Assembly: GCA_963750715.1 (NCBI GenBank)
Contig: CAVVRP010000016.1
Span: 338,437 to 402,436 of the forward strand
Reading direction: 5' to 3'
Source of the DNA: JAGVSR01 sp963750715
Lineage (GTDB): Bacteria > Pseudomonadota > Alphaproteobacteria > Rhizobiales > Hyphomicrobiaceae
DNA: 64,000 bases
Within the stretch, counting starts at the first letter, position 1. Every line of letters begins with the position of its first letter. Made by a program: the position numbers and the translations under genes. The notes beneath the pieces were generated by a model, which saw only the letters and a list, made by a program, of their open reading frames with translations, searched no databases and was not told the origin of the DNA. Below are positions 1 through 8,744 of this stretch, one piece after another.

Positions 1-414
1 GCCATTCTCGCTGGTCAGCCAATCGAGGTCTACAACAACGGCCATCACGCGCGGGACCTCACCTACATCGACGATGTCGCCGAAGGCGTCGTTCGCACGC
101 TCGACCGTCCTGCCAAACCGGACAACTCATGGGCCGCGATGGCGCCCGACCCCTCGACCTCCAACGCGCCCTTCCGCATATACAATATCGGCAACCACGA
201 GCCGGTCGTGCTGATGGACCTCGTCCGCCTTCTCGAACGGACACTCGGCGTGACGGCGAATATCAAGTTCGTCGGCATGCAGCCCGGTGACGTTGCCGAA
301 ACATTGGCCGACATCTCCCGCCTCGCCAGCGCGACGGGTTTTTCGCCGGCAACGCCGGTCGCGGAAGGTGTCAGTCGCTTCGTCGCGTGGTACCGGGAGT
401 TCTACAAACGCTAG
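1..414 (+). CDS. NAD-dependent epimerase (UDP-glucuronate 4-epimerase type), C-terminal part
   Basis: The frame is open from the first base, so this is the 3' end of a gene that starts outside the window; 137 codons are visible. The protein reads AILAGQPIEVYNNGHHARDL, then TYIDDVAEGV, RIYNIGN and MQPGDVAETLAD, and ends in VSRFVAWYREFYKR. This is the C-terminal substrate-binding half of extended short-chain dehydrogenases of the capsular-polysaccharide / UDP-glucuronate epimerase type, which interconvert UDP-glucuronate and UDP-galacturonate for surface polysaccharide. The Rossmann fold and catalytic Tyr-x3-Lys lie upstream and cannot be checked. Other UDP-sugar epimerases are possible, but the MQPGDV motif favours this group. 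The next gene begins 59 bp downstream in the same direction. Confidence 0.85.
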   Translation, partial: AILAGQPIEVYNNGHHARDLTYIDDVAEGVVRTLDRPAKPDNSWAAMAPDPSTSNAPFRIYNIGNHEPVVLMDLVRLLERTLGVTANIKFVGMQPGDVAETLADISRLASATGFSPATPVAEGVSRFVAWYREFYKR

Positions 415-473
415 CCCGCGCGTCCACCGAACCGAGCTCCCTCGCAAATCGCCGTAACAATCAAGAGGAATGC

Positions 474-1067
474 ATGTCGACGTCATTGATGATCTGGATG
501 GGTACGCTCACGGTTTCGATCTGCGCCGTCATCCTCAGCGCGGCAGCCGGAGCGCCGGAAATCTTCATGGCCGTCACCGCGATCATCAGCCTGTTCATCG
601 CGCTCTTCGCAATCTCGCAGTTGAGGTCGCTGGAAGCCGAGGGTGGCAGTCAAAGCGCACTTGCGGCGGCTTCGGCACGCTTCATGGCGCTGGTGTGGAC
701 GTGGGGAGCACTGGCGCTTCTCGTCTCCTATTACTTCATTCTCGAGTGGTGGCGCGAATGGTGGCATTTCCTTCTGGCCTTTGCATTCGTCGCCGTCCTG
801 AGCCTGTTTTTTGCCTCTACTATGCAGCGCGATGCGGATGCCAAGCGCGACGACAAAACCTTGCTTAAACTTGGTCGCTACCTGACGATTGCGCAGCTCG
901 TGGGAACCATCGCCACCGTTGCAGGGCTGCTGATCGATCCCGACAAGCAGTTTCTCAACGCCGAGCGGCTCGACTGGGCTGCAACGAACATCTTCTTTTT
1001 CGGCGCCCTGGCGCTTGCCTCCATCAGCGCCTATGCGCTGATGAACACGCGCGTGTCCCAGGACTGA
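474..1067 (+). CDS. Conserved multi-pass inner-membrane protein, paralogue A
   Basis: The protein has 197 residues. I chose the ATG at 474 because an AAGAGGAA ribosome-binding site sits just upstream; the frame is open further upstream but that part has no protein-like character. About six hydrophobic segments are visible, for example VSICAVILSAAAGAPEIFMA, FMALVWTWGALALLVSYYFI and NIFFFGALALASISAYALM, with a WWREWWHF cluster in the middle. No known catalytic motif is seen. Its stop overlaps the start of the next gene (ATGA), and the two proteins share the tail pattern DW.A.[ND]IF.FG.LA, so they look like a tandem duplication. The function is unknown. Confidence 0.75.
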   Translation: MSTSLMIWMGTLTVSICAVILSAAAGAPEIFMAVTAIISLFIALFAISQLRSLEAEGGSQSALAAASARFMALVWTWGALALLVSYYFILEWWREWWHFLLAFAFVAVLSLFFASTMQRDADAKRDDKTLLKLGRYLTIAQLVGTIATVAGLLIDPDKQFLNAERLDWAATNIFFFGALALASISAYALMNTRVSQD

Positions 1068-1684
1068 TGCGTGCTGACATTCCGACACAAGGTTCGCCGA
1101 TGCCGCACCGGTCGCTGACGGTCCTCATCGGTCTTGCCATCGCTGCGAGCATCGCGGAAATGACGCTTGCGGCTCGGGCCGACGACCGCATGCTGCATGC
1201 CCTGGCGTCGGCGCTCCTGGCCGGTGCCATCGTCGGCGCGGCCCTCGTCGTCAACATGCCGGCCTGGCGCGTCGGCGGCGGAGACGGTGCGGCACGATCC
1301 GCCATCTACACCAACACGGTCCTGGCGGCTCTGACCTATGCCTGGGGAGCAGCCGCCTTTTTCGCGGTCTACGGCCTCAGCGATGTCGCCTGGCGTCACT
1401 GGTGGCAGTATGGAACGGGCGCTGCCTTGTTCGCGATCGGCATTTCCCGCCTGGCTTCCAGGATCGGTGCCGCAGCGGCCGGCACTCCGCCATTGTCGCT
1501 GACGCTCGCCCACGGAGGTGCGGCCGCGCTTGGCCTCGTGTTTCTCATCGGCAGCGGCAAGCTTGCTACGACGAAAGGCGATTGGGTCGCCAACGATATC
1601 TTTCTTTTTGGTGGACTGGCGATCATTCTGCTCTGCGCGATCGCAGCATGCACACAGATTAGGCTTGCAAAGCCCTCACGCTGA
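1067..1684 (+). CDS. Conserved multi-pass inner-membrane protein, paralogue B
   Basis: The protein has 205 residues from the ATG that overlaps the previous stop (ATGA), which suggests coupled translation. An internal ATG at 1100 (MPHRSLTVLIG) is a reasonable alternative start. It has the same layout as its neighbour: an N-terminal hydrophobic segment, a central WRHWWQYGTGAALFA segment matching WWREWWHFLLAFA in the first copy, and a C-terminal DWVANDIFLFGGLAIILL matching DWAATNIFFFGALALASI. No enzyme motif is visible. The pair probably forms a membrane complex of unknown role, and the gene may be in one operon with the epimerase upstream. Confidence 0.75.
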   Translation: MRADIPTQGSPMPHRSLTVLIGLAIAASIAEMTLAARADDRMLHALASALLAGAIVGAALVVNMPAWRVGGGDGAARSAIYTNTVLAALTYAWGAAAFFAVYGLSDVAWRHWWQYGTGAALFAIGISRLASRIGAAAAGTPPLSLTLAHGGAAALGLVFLIGSGKLATTKGDWVANDIFLFGGLAIILLCAIAACTQIRLAKPSR

Positions 1685-1780
1685 GTGCGGAATGCTGCTT
1701 GCCCGATCCGCCGTGGATCGCATGGAGCGCCCGATGTTCCACTGCGCGATCCTCAACGCTTGCGACACCAGAGGACCGGA

Positions 1781-2299
1781 GTGAACGAGAAGGAATTCTC
1801 CGGGTACACGGTCGGCTACAGCCGCGACGAGACGCAGTTTCCAGTCTACGTCGTCGTGCTCGCGTCCGCTTTTTTGCTGACCGCCGCGTTCTATACCGGC
1901 ATCACTTGGCTTCTCGCACTGGCGGTCGCGGCTGCCGGCTGGGCTTATTACAATTTTCCGCTTCTAGAGCCGAACAAACCGCAAATCGGCGCCAACGAAT
2001 ACGGCATATTCGTTTGCGATTTCGGCATCATCCGCTGGAGCGCCGTCGGCCGCATTGACATGGTGCCGATCGCCGAGCGGGTTCTGACCGTTCACGAGCT
2101 TCAGATCGTCCTGAAACAGCCGCTCGGCAAGGCGCTGGTGACCGACTGGCGCAGCATGCCGTTCTGGCGTTCGCTGATGCGCCTGCCCTGGACCATGACG
2201 CATGACAACGTCGTTCGCGTCCGCGTCGACTCATTCGATCAGCCTCCGGACGAAATTCATCGAACGCTCCTGCGCATGTGGAAGTATTACAAGAGCTGA
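1781..2299 (+). CDS. Membrane-anchored hypothetical protein
   Basis: I chose the GTG at 1781 (VNEKEFSGYTVGYSRDETQF), preceded by GAGGACCGGA; the open frame begins earlier, but that stretch looks like shadow. The 172-residue protein has two close hydrophobic segments near the N-terminus (YVVVLASAFLLTAAFYTGIT and LLALAVAAAGWAYYNF). A soluble domain of ~115 residues follows, beginning with NKPQIGANEYGIFVCDFGII, whose alternating hydrophobic pattern could be a PH-like beta barrel. I do not recognise the family. It lies 96 bp after the membrane-protein pair on the same strand. Confidence 0.65.
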   Translation: MNEKEFSGYTVGYSRDETQFPVYVVVLASAFLLTAAFYTGITWLLALAVAAAGWAYYNFPLLEPNKPQIGANEYGIFVCDFGIIRWSAVGRIDMVPIAERVLTVHELQIVLKQPLGKALVTDWRSMPFWRSLMRLPWTMTHDNVVRVRVDSFDQPPDEIHRTLLRMWKYYKS

Positions 2300-2366
2300 G
2301 CGCAGTCTTGAGGCGTGCCGAGACGGGAGGAGTGTGCTAGCTAGGCCGCCTCCCGCGGAGGCTGCC

Positions 2367-3755
2367 TTGCAACACGTTCCGACTTCCAGATCTCAAACGC
2401 GCAACGAGCGGCGCCTTCGCCTGGGCCTTGTGTTCGCCGAGGTGCCGCCCCTGGTGGCGCTGGCCGTGCCCGTGGTCGCTGGGCTCATCGGCGCTACCGC
2501 TCTGAGCGCCATCGACAGCTTCATGCTGGGACCACTCGGCGAGGTTCCACTCGCGGCGGCGTCCCTGACGCAAAGCGTCATAATCATTTTCTATGCGGGG
2601 TTGTTCGGACTTGTCGGCGCTGTCGGACTGCTGGCGGGTCAAGCGCACGGCGCCGGAGATGAACTTCGCATCGCCAGCATCCTGCGTCACGGCCTTGTCG
2701 TCGCCGCGATCGGAGGAACTCTCGGCGCGGCGATCATGGCGGCATCCTATTTTCTACTGCCTTACACCGGCCAGCCGCCCGAAGTCATGGCCTCGCTGCC
2801 GGTATACTGGTTCCTGATGTCGGCGCTGCTTATGCCCTTCGCCGTGCTAATCGCCATCAAGCAGGTCCTGAACTCCATAGAGCGGCCGTGGACCGGCGCC
2901 TTGCTGTCGTTCATGCCGGTGATCATCAACATTCCGCTCAACTGGCTGCTTATTTACGGCAAGATGGGTTTGCCCGCTCTCGGTCTCGTCGGCGCCGGAA
3001 TCGCAAGCCTGACGGCCTTTCTCGTCAGCATCGTTATTACCTACGTCTACATCCGCGTCGCTCCCGCCATGGCGCCTTACCGTGAAGCCGTGGCTCTGCA
3101 CTGCGCCGGTTTTGCCGAGCAGACGCGCGAAGGCTATCCGATGTCGATCCAGTATCTGGCCGAGGGCGGTTCCGTCGCCGTCGCCGGCGTGCTGATGGGC
3201 TGGCTCGGCGCTACTGCCCTTGCCGCAAACCAGATCGTGTTTTCCGTTGGCGCGCTCGTGTATATGGCACCGCTCGGCATGTCCGCGGCGGTCTCGATTC
3301 GCATCGCGCAGGCGCTCGGGGAAGGCGAAGGGCAACGCGTTCGCGCCATCGGTCTCGCCGGCATCGGCGTCGTGACGATCTGGATGCTCGGCTTCACGGC
3401 GTTGATGATGCTGGCGGGCGGCACCATTGCCCGGCAATTCGTCAGCGAACCGCACGTGATCGCCGTAGCGGCTGCAATGTTCATCTCCGTTGGTGTAATG
3501 CAGGTGTTCGACGGTCTGCAGTCGGTTAGCCTCGGCGCTTTGCGCGGCATGCTCGACAACCAGTGGCCGACACGGGTTTCGCTGATCGCCTACTGGCTCA
3601 TCGCTCTGCCCATGAGCGTCCTACTCGGTTTCACATTCGGTTTTGGCGGGCCGGGCATCTGGGCCGGCTTTGGCATCGGCATTGGGGTCGCTGGCGTCGC
3701 ACTTGTCTGGCGATTCCTGGCCCAGACGTCACCCGGCGCTATCGACAGAGAGTGA
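2367..3755 (+). CDS. MATE-family multidrug/toxin efflux transporter
   Basis: This is an inner-membrane cation-coupled exporter of about 462 residues, the usual size for MATE proteins. The sequence is almost continuous hydrophobic helices: VPPLVALAVPVVAGLIGATA, then IDSFMLGPLGEVPLAAASLT, which resembles the first MATE repeat, and a second half beginning MSIQYLAEGGSVAVAGVLMG. The C-terminal FDGLQSVSLGALRGM stretch is typical of the family. The start is uncertain. The frame is open from 2202, but the first ~50 codons are not transporter-like. TTG at 2367 is preceded by GCGGAGG at good spacing; GTG at 2334 is the alternative. The substrate cannot be told. Confidence 0.88.
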   Translation: MQHVPTSRSQTRNERRLRLGLVFAEVPPLVALAVPVVAGLIGATALSAIDSFMLGPLGEVPLAAASLTQSVIIIFYAGLFGLVGAVGLLAGQAHGAGDELRIASILRHGLVVAAIGGTLGAAIMAASYFLLPYTGQPPEVMASLPVYWFLMSALLMPFAVLIAIKQVLNSIERPWTGALLSFMPVIINIPLNWLLIYGKMGLPALGLVGAGIASLTAFLVSIVITYVYIRVAPAMAPYREAVALHCAGFAEQTREGYPMSIQYLAEGGSVAVAGVLMGWLGATALAANQIVFSVGALVYMAPLGMSAAVSIRIAQALGEGEGQRVRAIGLAGIGVVTIWMLGFTALMMLAGGTIARQFVSEPHVIAVAAAMFISVGVMQVFDGLQSVSLGALRGMLDNQWPTRVSLIAYWLIALPMSVLLGFTFGFGGPGIWAGFGIGIGVAGVALVWRFLAQTSPGAIDRE

Positions 3756-3774
3756 ACGTCACCGGCGGCGCACG

Positions 3775-4665
3775 TCAGCGCTGACATTTGGGGCAGTAGA
3801 ACGTCGAGCGAGCAGATTGCACGACGCGGCGCACGGTGCCGCCGCAACCGGACCGCACGCAAGTCGCTCCTTCCCGATCATAGACGGCATGCGCCTCCTG
3901 GAAAGCGCCGCTCGCGCCATCGGCATGCCGGTAGTCTCTAAGCGTCGAGCCGCCTGCGGTGATCGCCTCTTCCAGCACCGAGCGAATGGCAGGCACGAGC
4001 CGGCGCGTCGGCTCTGTCGGCGTGCCCTTCATTGTCGCGAGACATGACGCCCGGCGCGTCGGCGACAGGCCCGCGCGAAACAGCGCTTCGCACACGTAGA
4101 TGTTACCGAGCCCCGCGACGTTGCGCTGATCCATCAGGAACGCCTTGAGGTCCGCCTTGCGGCCACGCGCCCGAGCCGCGACGTAGTCGGCTGACAGGGC
4201 ATTGCCGAGCGGCTCCACGCCGAGCGCGATGAACATTGGGTGGGCTTCGAGATCCCGGCGCGGGACGAGCAGCATGAAGCCAAATCGGCGCGGGTCGTTA
4301 TAGGTGACGCTCATGCCAGACGCTGTTTCAAACACGACGTGATCATGCTTGGGATCAGCGCCCGTGTCGTAGACGTAATCGCCGAGCACGTGGTTTGCCG
4401 TTCCAGCATTGTGTGCGCAAACGGAGAAGCGTCCGGTCATACCCAGATGCATGACCAGCACATCACCACCCGACAGGTCGACGAGGAGATACTTCGCCCG
4501 CCGCGAAACGGCTTCGACAACGCGCCCCTCGATGCGGCTCGCAAAATCGTCGGGCAATGGAAAGCGTAGATCGGGCCGGCGCTGCGCGACGGCGGCGAGA
4601 CGCTGGCCGATCAGCACGGGTTCCAATCCCCGACGCACGATTTCAACTTCTGGAAGTTCGGGCAT
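3775..4665 (-). CDS. mutM: Formamidopyrimidine-DNA glycosylase (Fpg/MutM)
   Basis: This bifunctional base-excision-repair enzyme removes 8-oxoguanine and formamidopyrimidines and nicks the abasic site. The 296-residue protein starts with the signature MPELPEVEIVRRGLEP, in which the residue after Met is the catalytic proline nucleophile and Glu3 follows. The central helix-two-turn-helix region contains FLMDQRNVAGLGNIYVCEAL. The C-terminal zinc finger uses Cys in CVRSGC and CPKCQR. All catalytic elements are present. It converges with the MATE gene, 19 bp from its end. Confidence 0.97.
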   Translation of the reverse strand: MPELPEVEIVRRGLEPVLIGQRLAAVAQRRPDLRFPLPDDFASRIEGRVVEAVSRRAKYLLVDLSGGDVLVMHLGMTGRFSVCAHNAGTANHVLGDYVYDTGADPKHDHVVFETASGMSVTYNDPRRFGFMLLVPRRDLEAHPMFIALGVEPLGNALSADYVAARARGRKADLKAFLMDQRNVAGLGNIYVCEALFRAGLSPTRRASCLATMKGTPTEPTRRLVPAIRSVLEEAITAGGSTLRDYRHADGASGAFQEAHAVYDREGATCVRSGCGGTVRRVVQSARSTFYCPKCQR

Positions 4666-4775
4666 GCCGGTCCGGATTTTTGCCGCCAGCGTGGCGACGC
4701 GTTGTTTGCCGCAAGACTACGACGCCTTTGGCCCTCCCGCATCATGTCTCAGGTGCGGCCCACACCAGTCTGAGT

Positions 4776-5642
4776 TCAGCGCACGAGAAACAGGGCGCCT
4801 GGAAGCGCCGCAAGAACCGCATCAAGGCTCTGTCCGCGCGCTGCGAGCAATCCGCCATATTGTGCGATGACGAAGCCCGCGCCGCGCCGTCGGATCTCTT
4901 CGACAAGCGCCTTGGGCTGGCCCCAAGCACGCTCTGCAGTCTGCAATTCCACCGGCACTCCCTCTGGCAGCACGAGTCGCACCTGTCCCTCGAGCCATGA
5001 CATCTGTTCGGGGTCCTCAGCTGCGAGCAGCATAATGGCCCGAGCGCCTTCAACCGATGCCAGCCGTTCGGCGGCCCGCAACATCGGCCCAACGTCGGCT
5101 GGATCTTCGACGACGGTAACGACCGGGCCGCTGGTCTGGCCCGATACCGTCCCAGTCAGCACAAGGCCGGTCAGATCCGTGATTTGATCGATCAGCCGTG
5201 CATAGAATTTGGCGCCGCCACCGGAAACGGCCTTGCCCGGCGCGACGACGTTCCAGGGTCCGCGTTCGCGACAGGCAACGGCCAGAGCCGTTCCGCAATC
5301 GCCGCGCACGGTCCTGTAGGTCACCGGCACATCCCAGTCGCGCGCGGCAAGCGCCACGGACCGGTGCAGAAAAGCTCCCGCCGCATCGAGGTCCAGCGCC
5401 ATGTGGTCATGATCTACGGGCGCGCCAAGAGTGCCTGTCATCGAGACCTCGCGCACGAACGGTAGGGCTGCCATATCCAGCAGTTGCACGTCCTCGACGA
5501 AAAGGCTTTCGACCTCCGATTGGAAGGCCTGGGCGAGCCGCAGGGCAGCCTCGACCGCGACATCCCCACCGCCGCCGCCGGTGACGAGGTGCAGCACGAC
5601 GCGTCCGCGGTCCTCCCCGGCTTCAGCGACATGCGCGATCAT
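4776..5642 (-). CDS. USP-like (universal-stress-fold) hypothetical protein coupled to Lon-like gene
   Basis: The protein has 288 residues. The N-terminal half reads VVLHLVTGG, AVEAALRLAQAF, VESLFVEDVQLL and PFVREVSMTG, a pattern seen in HUP/USP-fold proteins; a second half with VVTVVEDPADVGPMLRAAER and GARAIMLLAAEDPEQ suggests a second alpha/beta unit. No signal peptide or membrane segment is seen. The start codon overlaps the stop of the upstream Lon-like gene (ATGA at 5639-5642), so the two are translationally coupled and probably work together. I cannot name a function beyond the fold. Confidence 0.65.
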   Translation of the reverse strand: MIAHVAEAGEDRGRVVLHLVTGGGGGDVAVEAALRLAQAFQSEVESLFVEDVQLLDMAALPFVREVSMTGTLGAPVDHDHMALDLDAAGAFLHRSVALAARDWDVPVTYRTVRGDCGTALAVACRERGPWNVVAPGKAVSGGGAKFYARLIDQITDLTGLVLTGTVSGQTSGPVVTVVEDPADVGPMLRAAERLASVEGARAIMLLAAEDPEQMSWLEGQVRLVLPEGVPVELQTAERAWGQPKALVEEIRRRGAGFVIAQYGGLLAARGQSLDAVLAALPGALFLVR

Positions 5643-8062
5643 GACGCAGCCCGCAATGCCGCCCCTTTGACGCGCACGGCGCCTGGCTCTCCGGAAGCAT
5701 ACCCAAGGGCCTCACGCATCACCCGATCGAACGACGCGACCGTGAGGCGGTCGCCGTGGGCGAAGCCTGGAGCGATGGTGAGCATCTGCATCGCGTCCTC
5801 GATGGTGGCCGCCCCAAAAATCTGGAACCGCCCGGCTTCCGCCGCATCGACCACATCCTCGCGCAGCATAAGTTCGCCGACGTTGGCAGCCGGAATCACA
5901 ATGCCGATCGAGCCGAGATCGTCGCGGGTCATCATGGCGTCGAAGTAGCCCTCGATGAGCCGGTTTACGTTGGCTACAGCGGCAATACGGCCGGATGCCA
6001 GAACGCCACCGGTTGCCGCGTAGCCGGGCCGGATAGGGATATGGCAGAGTGCTGACAACAGCGCACACACTTCGGCGCAACCCGATTGTCTGGGTAAGTC
6101 GAAGCCGTCCGGCCCAGTAATGATCAGCGATGCGTCGGGCGGAATTGTCCCATAACGCTGCGCCAGAACGTGGCGGAATACGGCAAGCGCCCGCATGCCA
6201 ACGTGGTGCGTGGGCGGCGATGACGACAGTCCCATGCCGGCTTCGATCGTACACGGTGCGGCGAGCACGTGACCCAGATCCTCGCGCAGAGCAACGCCCT
6301 GGACTAACCCTGTCGTCGGCGCCGCCAAGGAAGCGGCCCCGATGTTGCTTCGCTGATTCCAGCGCGGGCACTCGTGCAGCGCCTGCGTTCGATGGCGTGC
6401 TTCTTCGATGGCGCGCATCACGTCGAGGCGCTTGATTGTTTTGCGGCCCGAAAGGCCGGCCCAATGATCGGCTTCACAGACGAGATCGGCGATGCTGCCG
6501 ACGTTCGACGACAGCCGGTCGCGGTGACCGGCGAAGCGCGCGCTCTCCTCGATAAGCGCGGCAACCCCTTCTGCTTCGATCGGCTTGAGGCCGCGCGCGG
6601 TTGCGACTGCAGCGATATAGCGGGCGAAAGCCAATTCCTGATCGGCGGTGCGCTCCGGCGCTTCGTCGAAGACCGCAGTCACCTTGAATAGTCTGGCAAA
6701 GGCCGGGTCGGTCTCGGTCAATATGGCAAATTGGGATCTGTCCCCGATCATGACGAGGCGGGCATCGAACGGCACGGGCCGAGGGGCATCCTGTTCACGA
6801 TCACTCCGGTCGACCAACTCGATGTGCCCGGTGGTCACCGCCTCGATCAAAGCGCGCCGGCCTTCCGGGGCGGCCAGACAGTCCTGAACTTCAACGATGA
6901 GGTATCCGCCATTCGCGCGATGGAGCAAGCCCGGCTCCGCCAGCCGGACACCCGCGAGCGCCGTCCCCATAAGCCGCTCGCGGGGGAGTTCGCCCGCCTC
7001 GACGATCGGTCGCGCATCCGCCGACGCGCCGCACATAATGGAGATCGCATAGCGCTGCGCGATCCTGTCGGTCCCATGACCGGCGCGCTTATCGTAGAAC
7101 AGTGCGGCGTTGGTGAGGATGTCGCGAACCGCCGCGTCGAGCAGCGCCTGCACCTCGGGCGTGTCCAGCCAGGATGCCCGCAGGACTTCGAAAGCGGCTT
7201 GTACCGCGAACTGCGCGGCGTTCATTTCGAGTTCGAGAAGCCGCTGCCGCTTGACCCTCTCCTGTACAGAAATATCGGCCAGAAGCACTTCGAGTTCCCC
7301 CTGGAGCGCGGCCACCCGCTCCTCGACGTCGCGACGCATGGCTTCCGGCAACTGGCTGAAAACCTCGGACTTCACGACTTTGCCTGCGTGCATCGGCGCC
7401 ATGACAAAACCCGTCGGGGTGGGCAGCACGGCGATGTTCTGCTCGGCGGCGCGACGGTCCAGCGCGGCGAAGGCTTCGTCGCGCCCGGCGCGATGTTCGT
7501 CTTCGATCCCCCGGCGGCGGATCATGACGCTTTCAGCGGCCAGCGCGGTTGGCAGCGTTTCGCGCAGCGACGCGATGGCGTCGGAGAACTGATCCGCGAC
7601 GAGTCGCGCCGCGCCCGCAGACAGCGCCACCGGTCGCGGCGCCCCGTTGGCCGTCATGAACCGGGCGTAGACAAAATCAGTGCACGACGAGGCCGCTTCT
7701 ACGTTGCGCGTCAAAATCGACTGGATGAGCTTGCGCCTGCCCGAATTGCTCGGACCGATGACGGCGAGGTGGAAATCCTGCTGCGTCATCGACAGGGCAA
7801 ACTCGATCACTTCCGCCGCGCGGTCCTGCCCGGGAGGGATTTCGAGCGGCTCGAGATCGGCGGTCGTGGCGAAGCCGAGACTTGCAGCATCCGTCGGGCG
7901 CCTGAGTGCGGCGGCGAGGAGCGGGCTTGGATCAATCCGCGGCGGGACGACCGCTTCCACGACCGCCACCACCGGCTGGCTTTCGACGACGATTGGCGAC
8001 AGGGCTTCGGCGGTCTCGAGGCTTTCCGGTTCCTTGGGGCGGGCTGCACGGCGGAAGAACAT
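5639..8062 (-). CDS. Lon-like AAA protease homologue (LonB/LonC type) with degenerate active site
   Basis: The protein has about 807 residues. ATG at 8062 (MFFRRAARPK) has AAGGAA seven bases upstream; ATG at 8092 is possible. The family opening SLGFATTADLEPLEIPPGQD is present around residue 61-80, then a P-loop-like GPSNSGRR at about 103-110, a long helical insert, and a C-terminal protease-like domain with CALLSALCHIPIRPG, GYAATGGVLASGR and VIPAANVGEL. In active relatives the lysine of the Ser-Lys dyad lies in a NEKIEG motif. Here the site reads NRLIEG (codon 5957-5959), so Lys is replaced by Leu, and the serine region reads RQSGCAE instead of GDSAS. Peptidase activity is therefore doubtful. 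The downstream gene is coupled by a 4-bp overlap. Confidence 0.85.
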   Translation of the reverse strand: MFFRRAARPKEPESLETAEALSPIVVESQPVVAVVEAVVPPRIDPSPLLAAALRRPTDAASLGFATTADLEPLEIPPGQDRAAEVIEFALSMTQQDFHLAVIGPSNSGRRKLIQSILTRNVEAASSCTDFVYARFMTANGAPRPVALSAGAARLVADQFSDAIASLRETLPTALAAESVMIRRRGIEDEHRAGRDEAFAALDRRAAEQNIAVLPTPTGFVMAPMHAGKVVKSEVFSQLPEAMRRDVEERVAALQGELEVLLADISVQERVKRQRLLELEMNAAQFAVQAAFEVLRASWLDTPEVQALLDAAVRDILTNAALFYDKRAGHGTDRIAQRYAISIMCGASADARPIVEAGELPRERLMGTALAGVRLAEPGLLHRANGGYLIVEVQDCLAAPEGRRALIEAVTTGHIELVDRSDREQDAPRPVPFDARLVMIGDRSQFAILTETDPAFARLFKVTAVFDEAPERTADQELAFARYIAAVATARGLKPIEAEGVAALIEESARFAGHRDRLSSNVGSIADLVCEADHWAGLSGRKTIKRLDVMRAIEEARHRTQALHECPRWNQRSNIGAASLAAPTTGLVQGVALREDLGHVLAAPCTIEAGMGLSSSPPTHHVGMRALAVFRHVLAQRYGTIPPDASLIITGPDGFDLPRQSGCAEVCALLSALCHIPIRPGYAATGGVLASGRIAAVANVNRLIEGYFDAMMTRDDLGSIGIVIPAANVGELMLREDVVDAAEAGRFQIFGAATIEDAMQMLTIAPGFAHGDRLTVASFDRVMREALGYASGEPGAVRVKGAALRAAS

Positions 8063-8216
8063 GGGAGCGTTCCTTGTCGCGTACTTGAGCATATGAGCGG
8101 GTCGTTCAGCGGCGACGCTGCACCTCGCAGCCATCGACGAGGAATGAGCAACGAATGTGGCGGATAAGCAAATTGCCAACACGAGCCCATGCTAATTTTG
8201 GTCGGCGGGTGACAAC

Positions 8217-8735
8217 ATGACAGATGACGACATCGGCGCGGGAACAGGCGAGGCTTTGGCCGCGCACGGAGTGGACGCCTGTATCCGATCCGGGGCCGCG
8301 CAGGAAATCGAGCGGGGCGCAGTGCGCGTACTTTACGACCAGGGCGTATCGGGAATTTCGGAATTCGCGCTTGCCAACGGGCGGCGCGCCGACATCGTAG
8401 GGCTGACCGTGAGCGGCGAAATCTGGATCGTCGAAATCAAATCGGGAACCCTGGATTTCCGGGCGGACAGGAAGTGGAACGAGTATCGCGAATACTGCGA
8501 CCGATTCTTTTTCGCCGTCCGAAGCGACTTCCCCCGCGAAATCCTGCCCGTGGATACGGGCCACATTCTGGCTGACCGATTCGGCGGGGAAATCGTGCAA
8601 ATGGGGCCACTGTTGCCGCTCGGCCCGACGCGGCGCAAGGCCGTGACGTTGCGGCTGGCGCGCGTCGCGGCGATGAGACTGAGCATCGCCAAGGATGCCA
8701 AACTCGGCCACCGCGACCCGATAGTCGGCTTATAA
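8217..8735 (+). CDS. mmcB: MmcB-family DNA repair protein
   Basis: The 172-residue protein contains the nuclease-like core ADIVGLTVSGEIWIVEIKSG, DFRADRKWNEYREYCDRFFF and AVRSDFPREILP, the pattern of the MmcB family known from Caulobacter, where it acts in damage-inducible mutagenesis together with ImuB/DnaE2. The EIK triad with the upstream D matches the PD-(D/E)xK nuclease fold. The N-terminal ~30 residues are variable. It is divergent from the Lon-like gene. No LexA-type box could be assigned with confidence in the short upstream gap. Confidence 0.85.
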   Translation: MTDDDIGAGTGEALAAHGVDACIRSGAAQEIERGAVRVLYDQGVSGISEFALANGRRADIVGLTVSGEIWIVEIKSGTLDFRADRKWNEYREYCDRFFFAVRSDFPREILPVDTGHILADRFGGEIVQMGPLLPLGPTRRKAVTLRLARVAAMRLSIAKDAKLGHRDPIVGL

Positions 8736-8744
8736 GGGCGAGCG

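Noticed and set aside
6731..8167. Long plus-strand open frame (478 codons) opposite the Lon-like gene
   Set aside because: The composition is Arg/His/Gly-rich without domain signals, and it lies wholly antisense to a gene with clear family motifs. GC-rich shadow frame.
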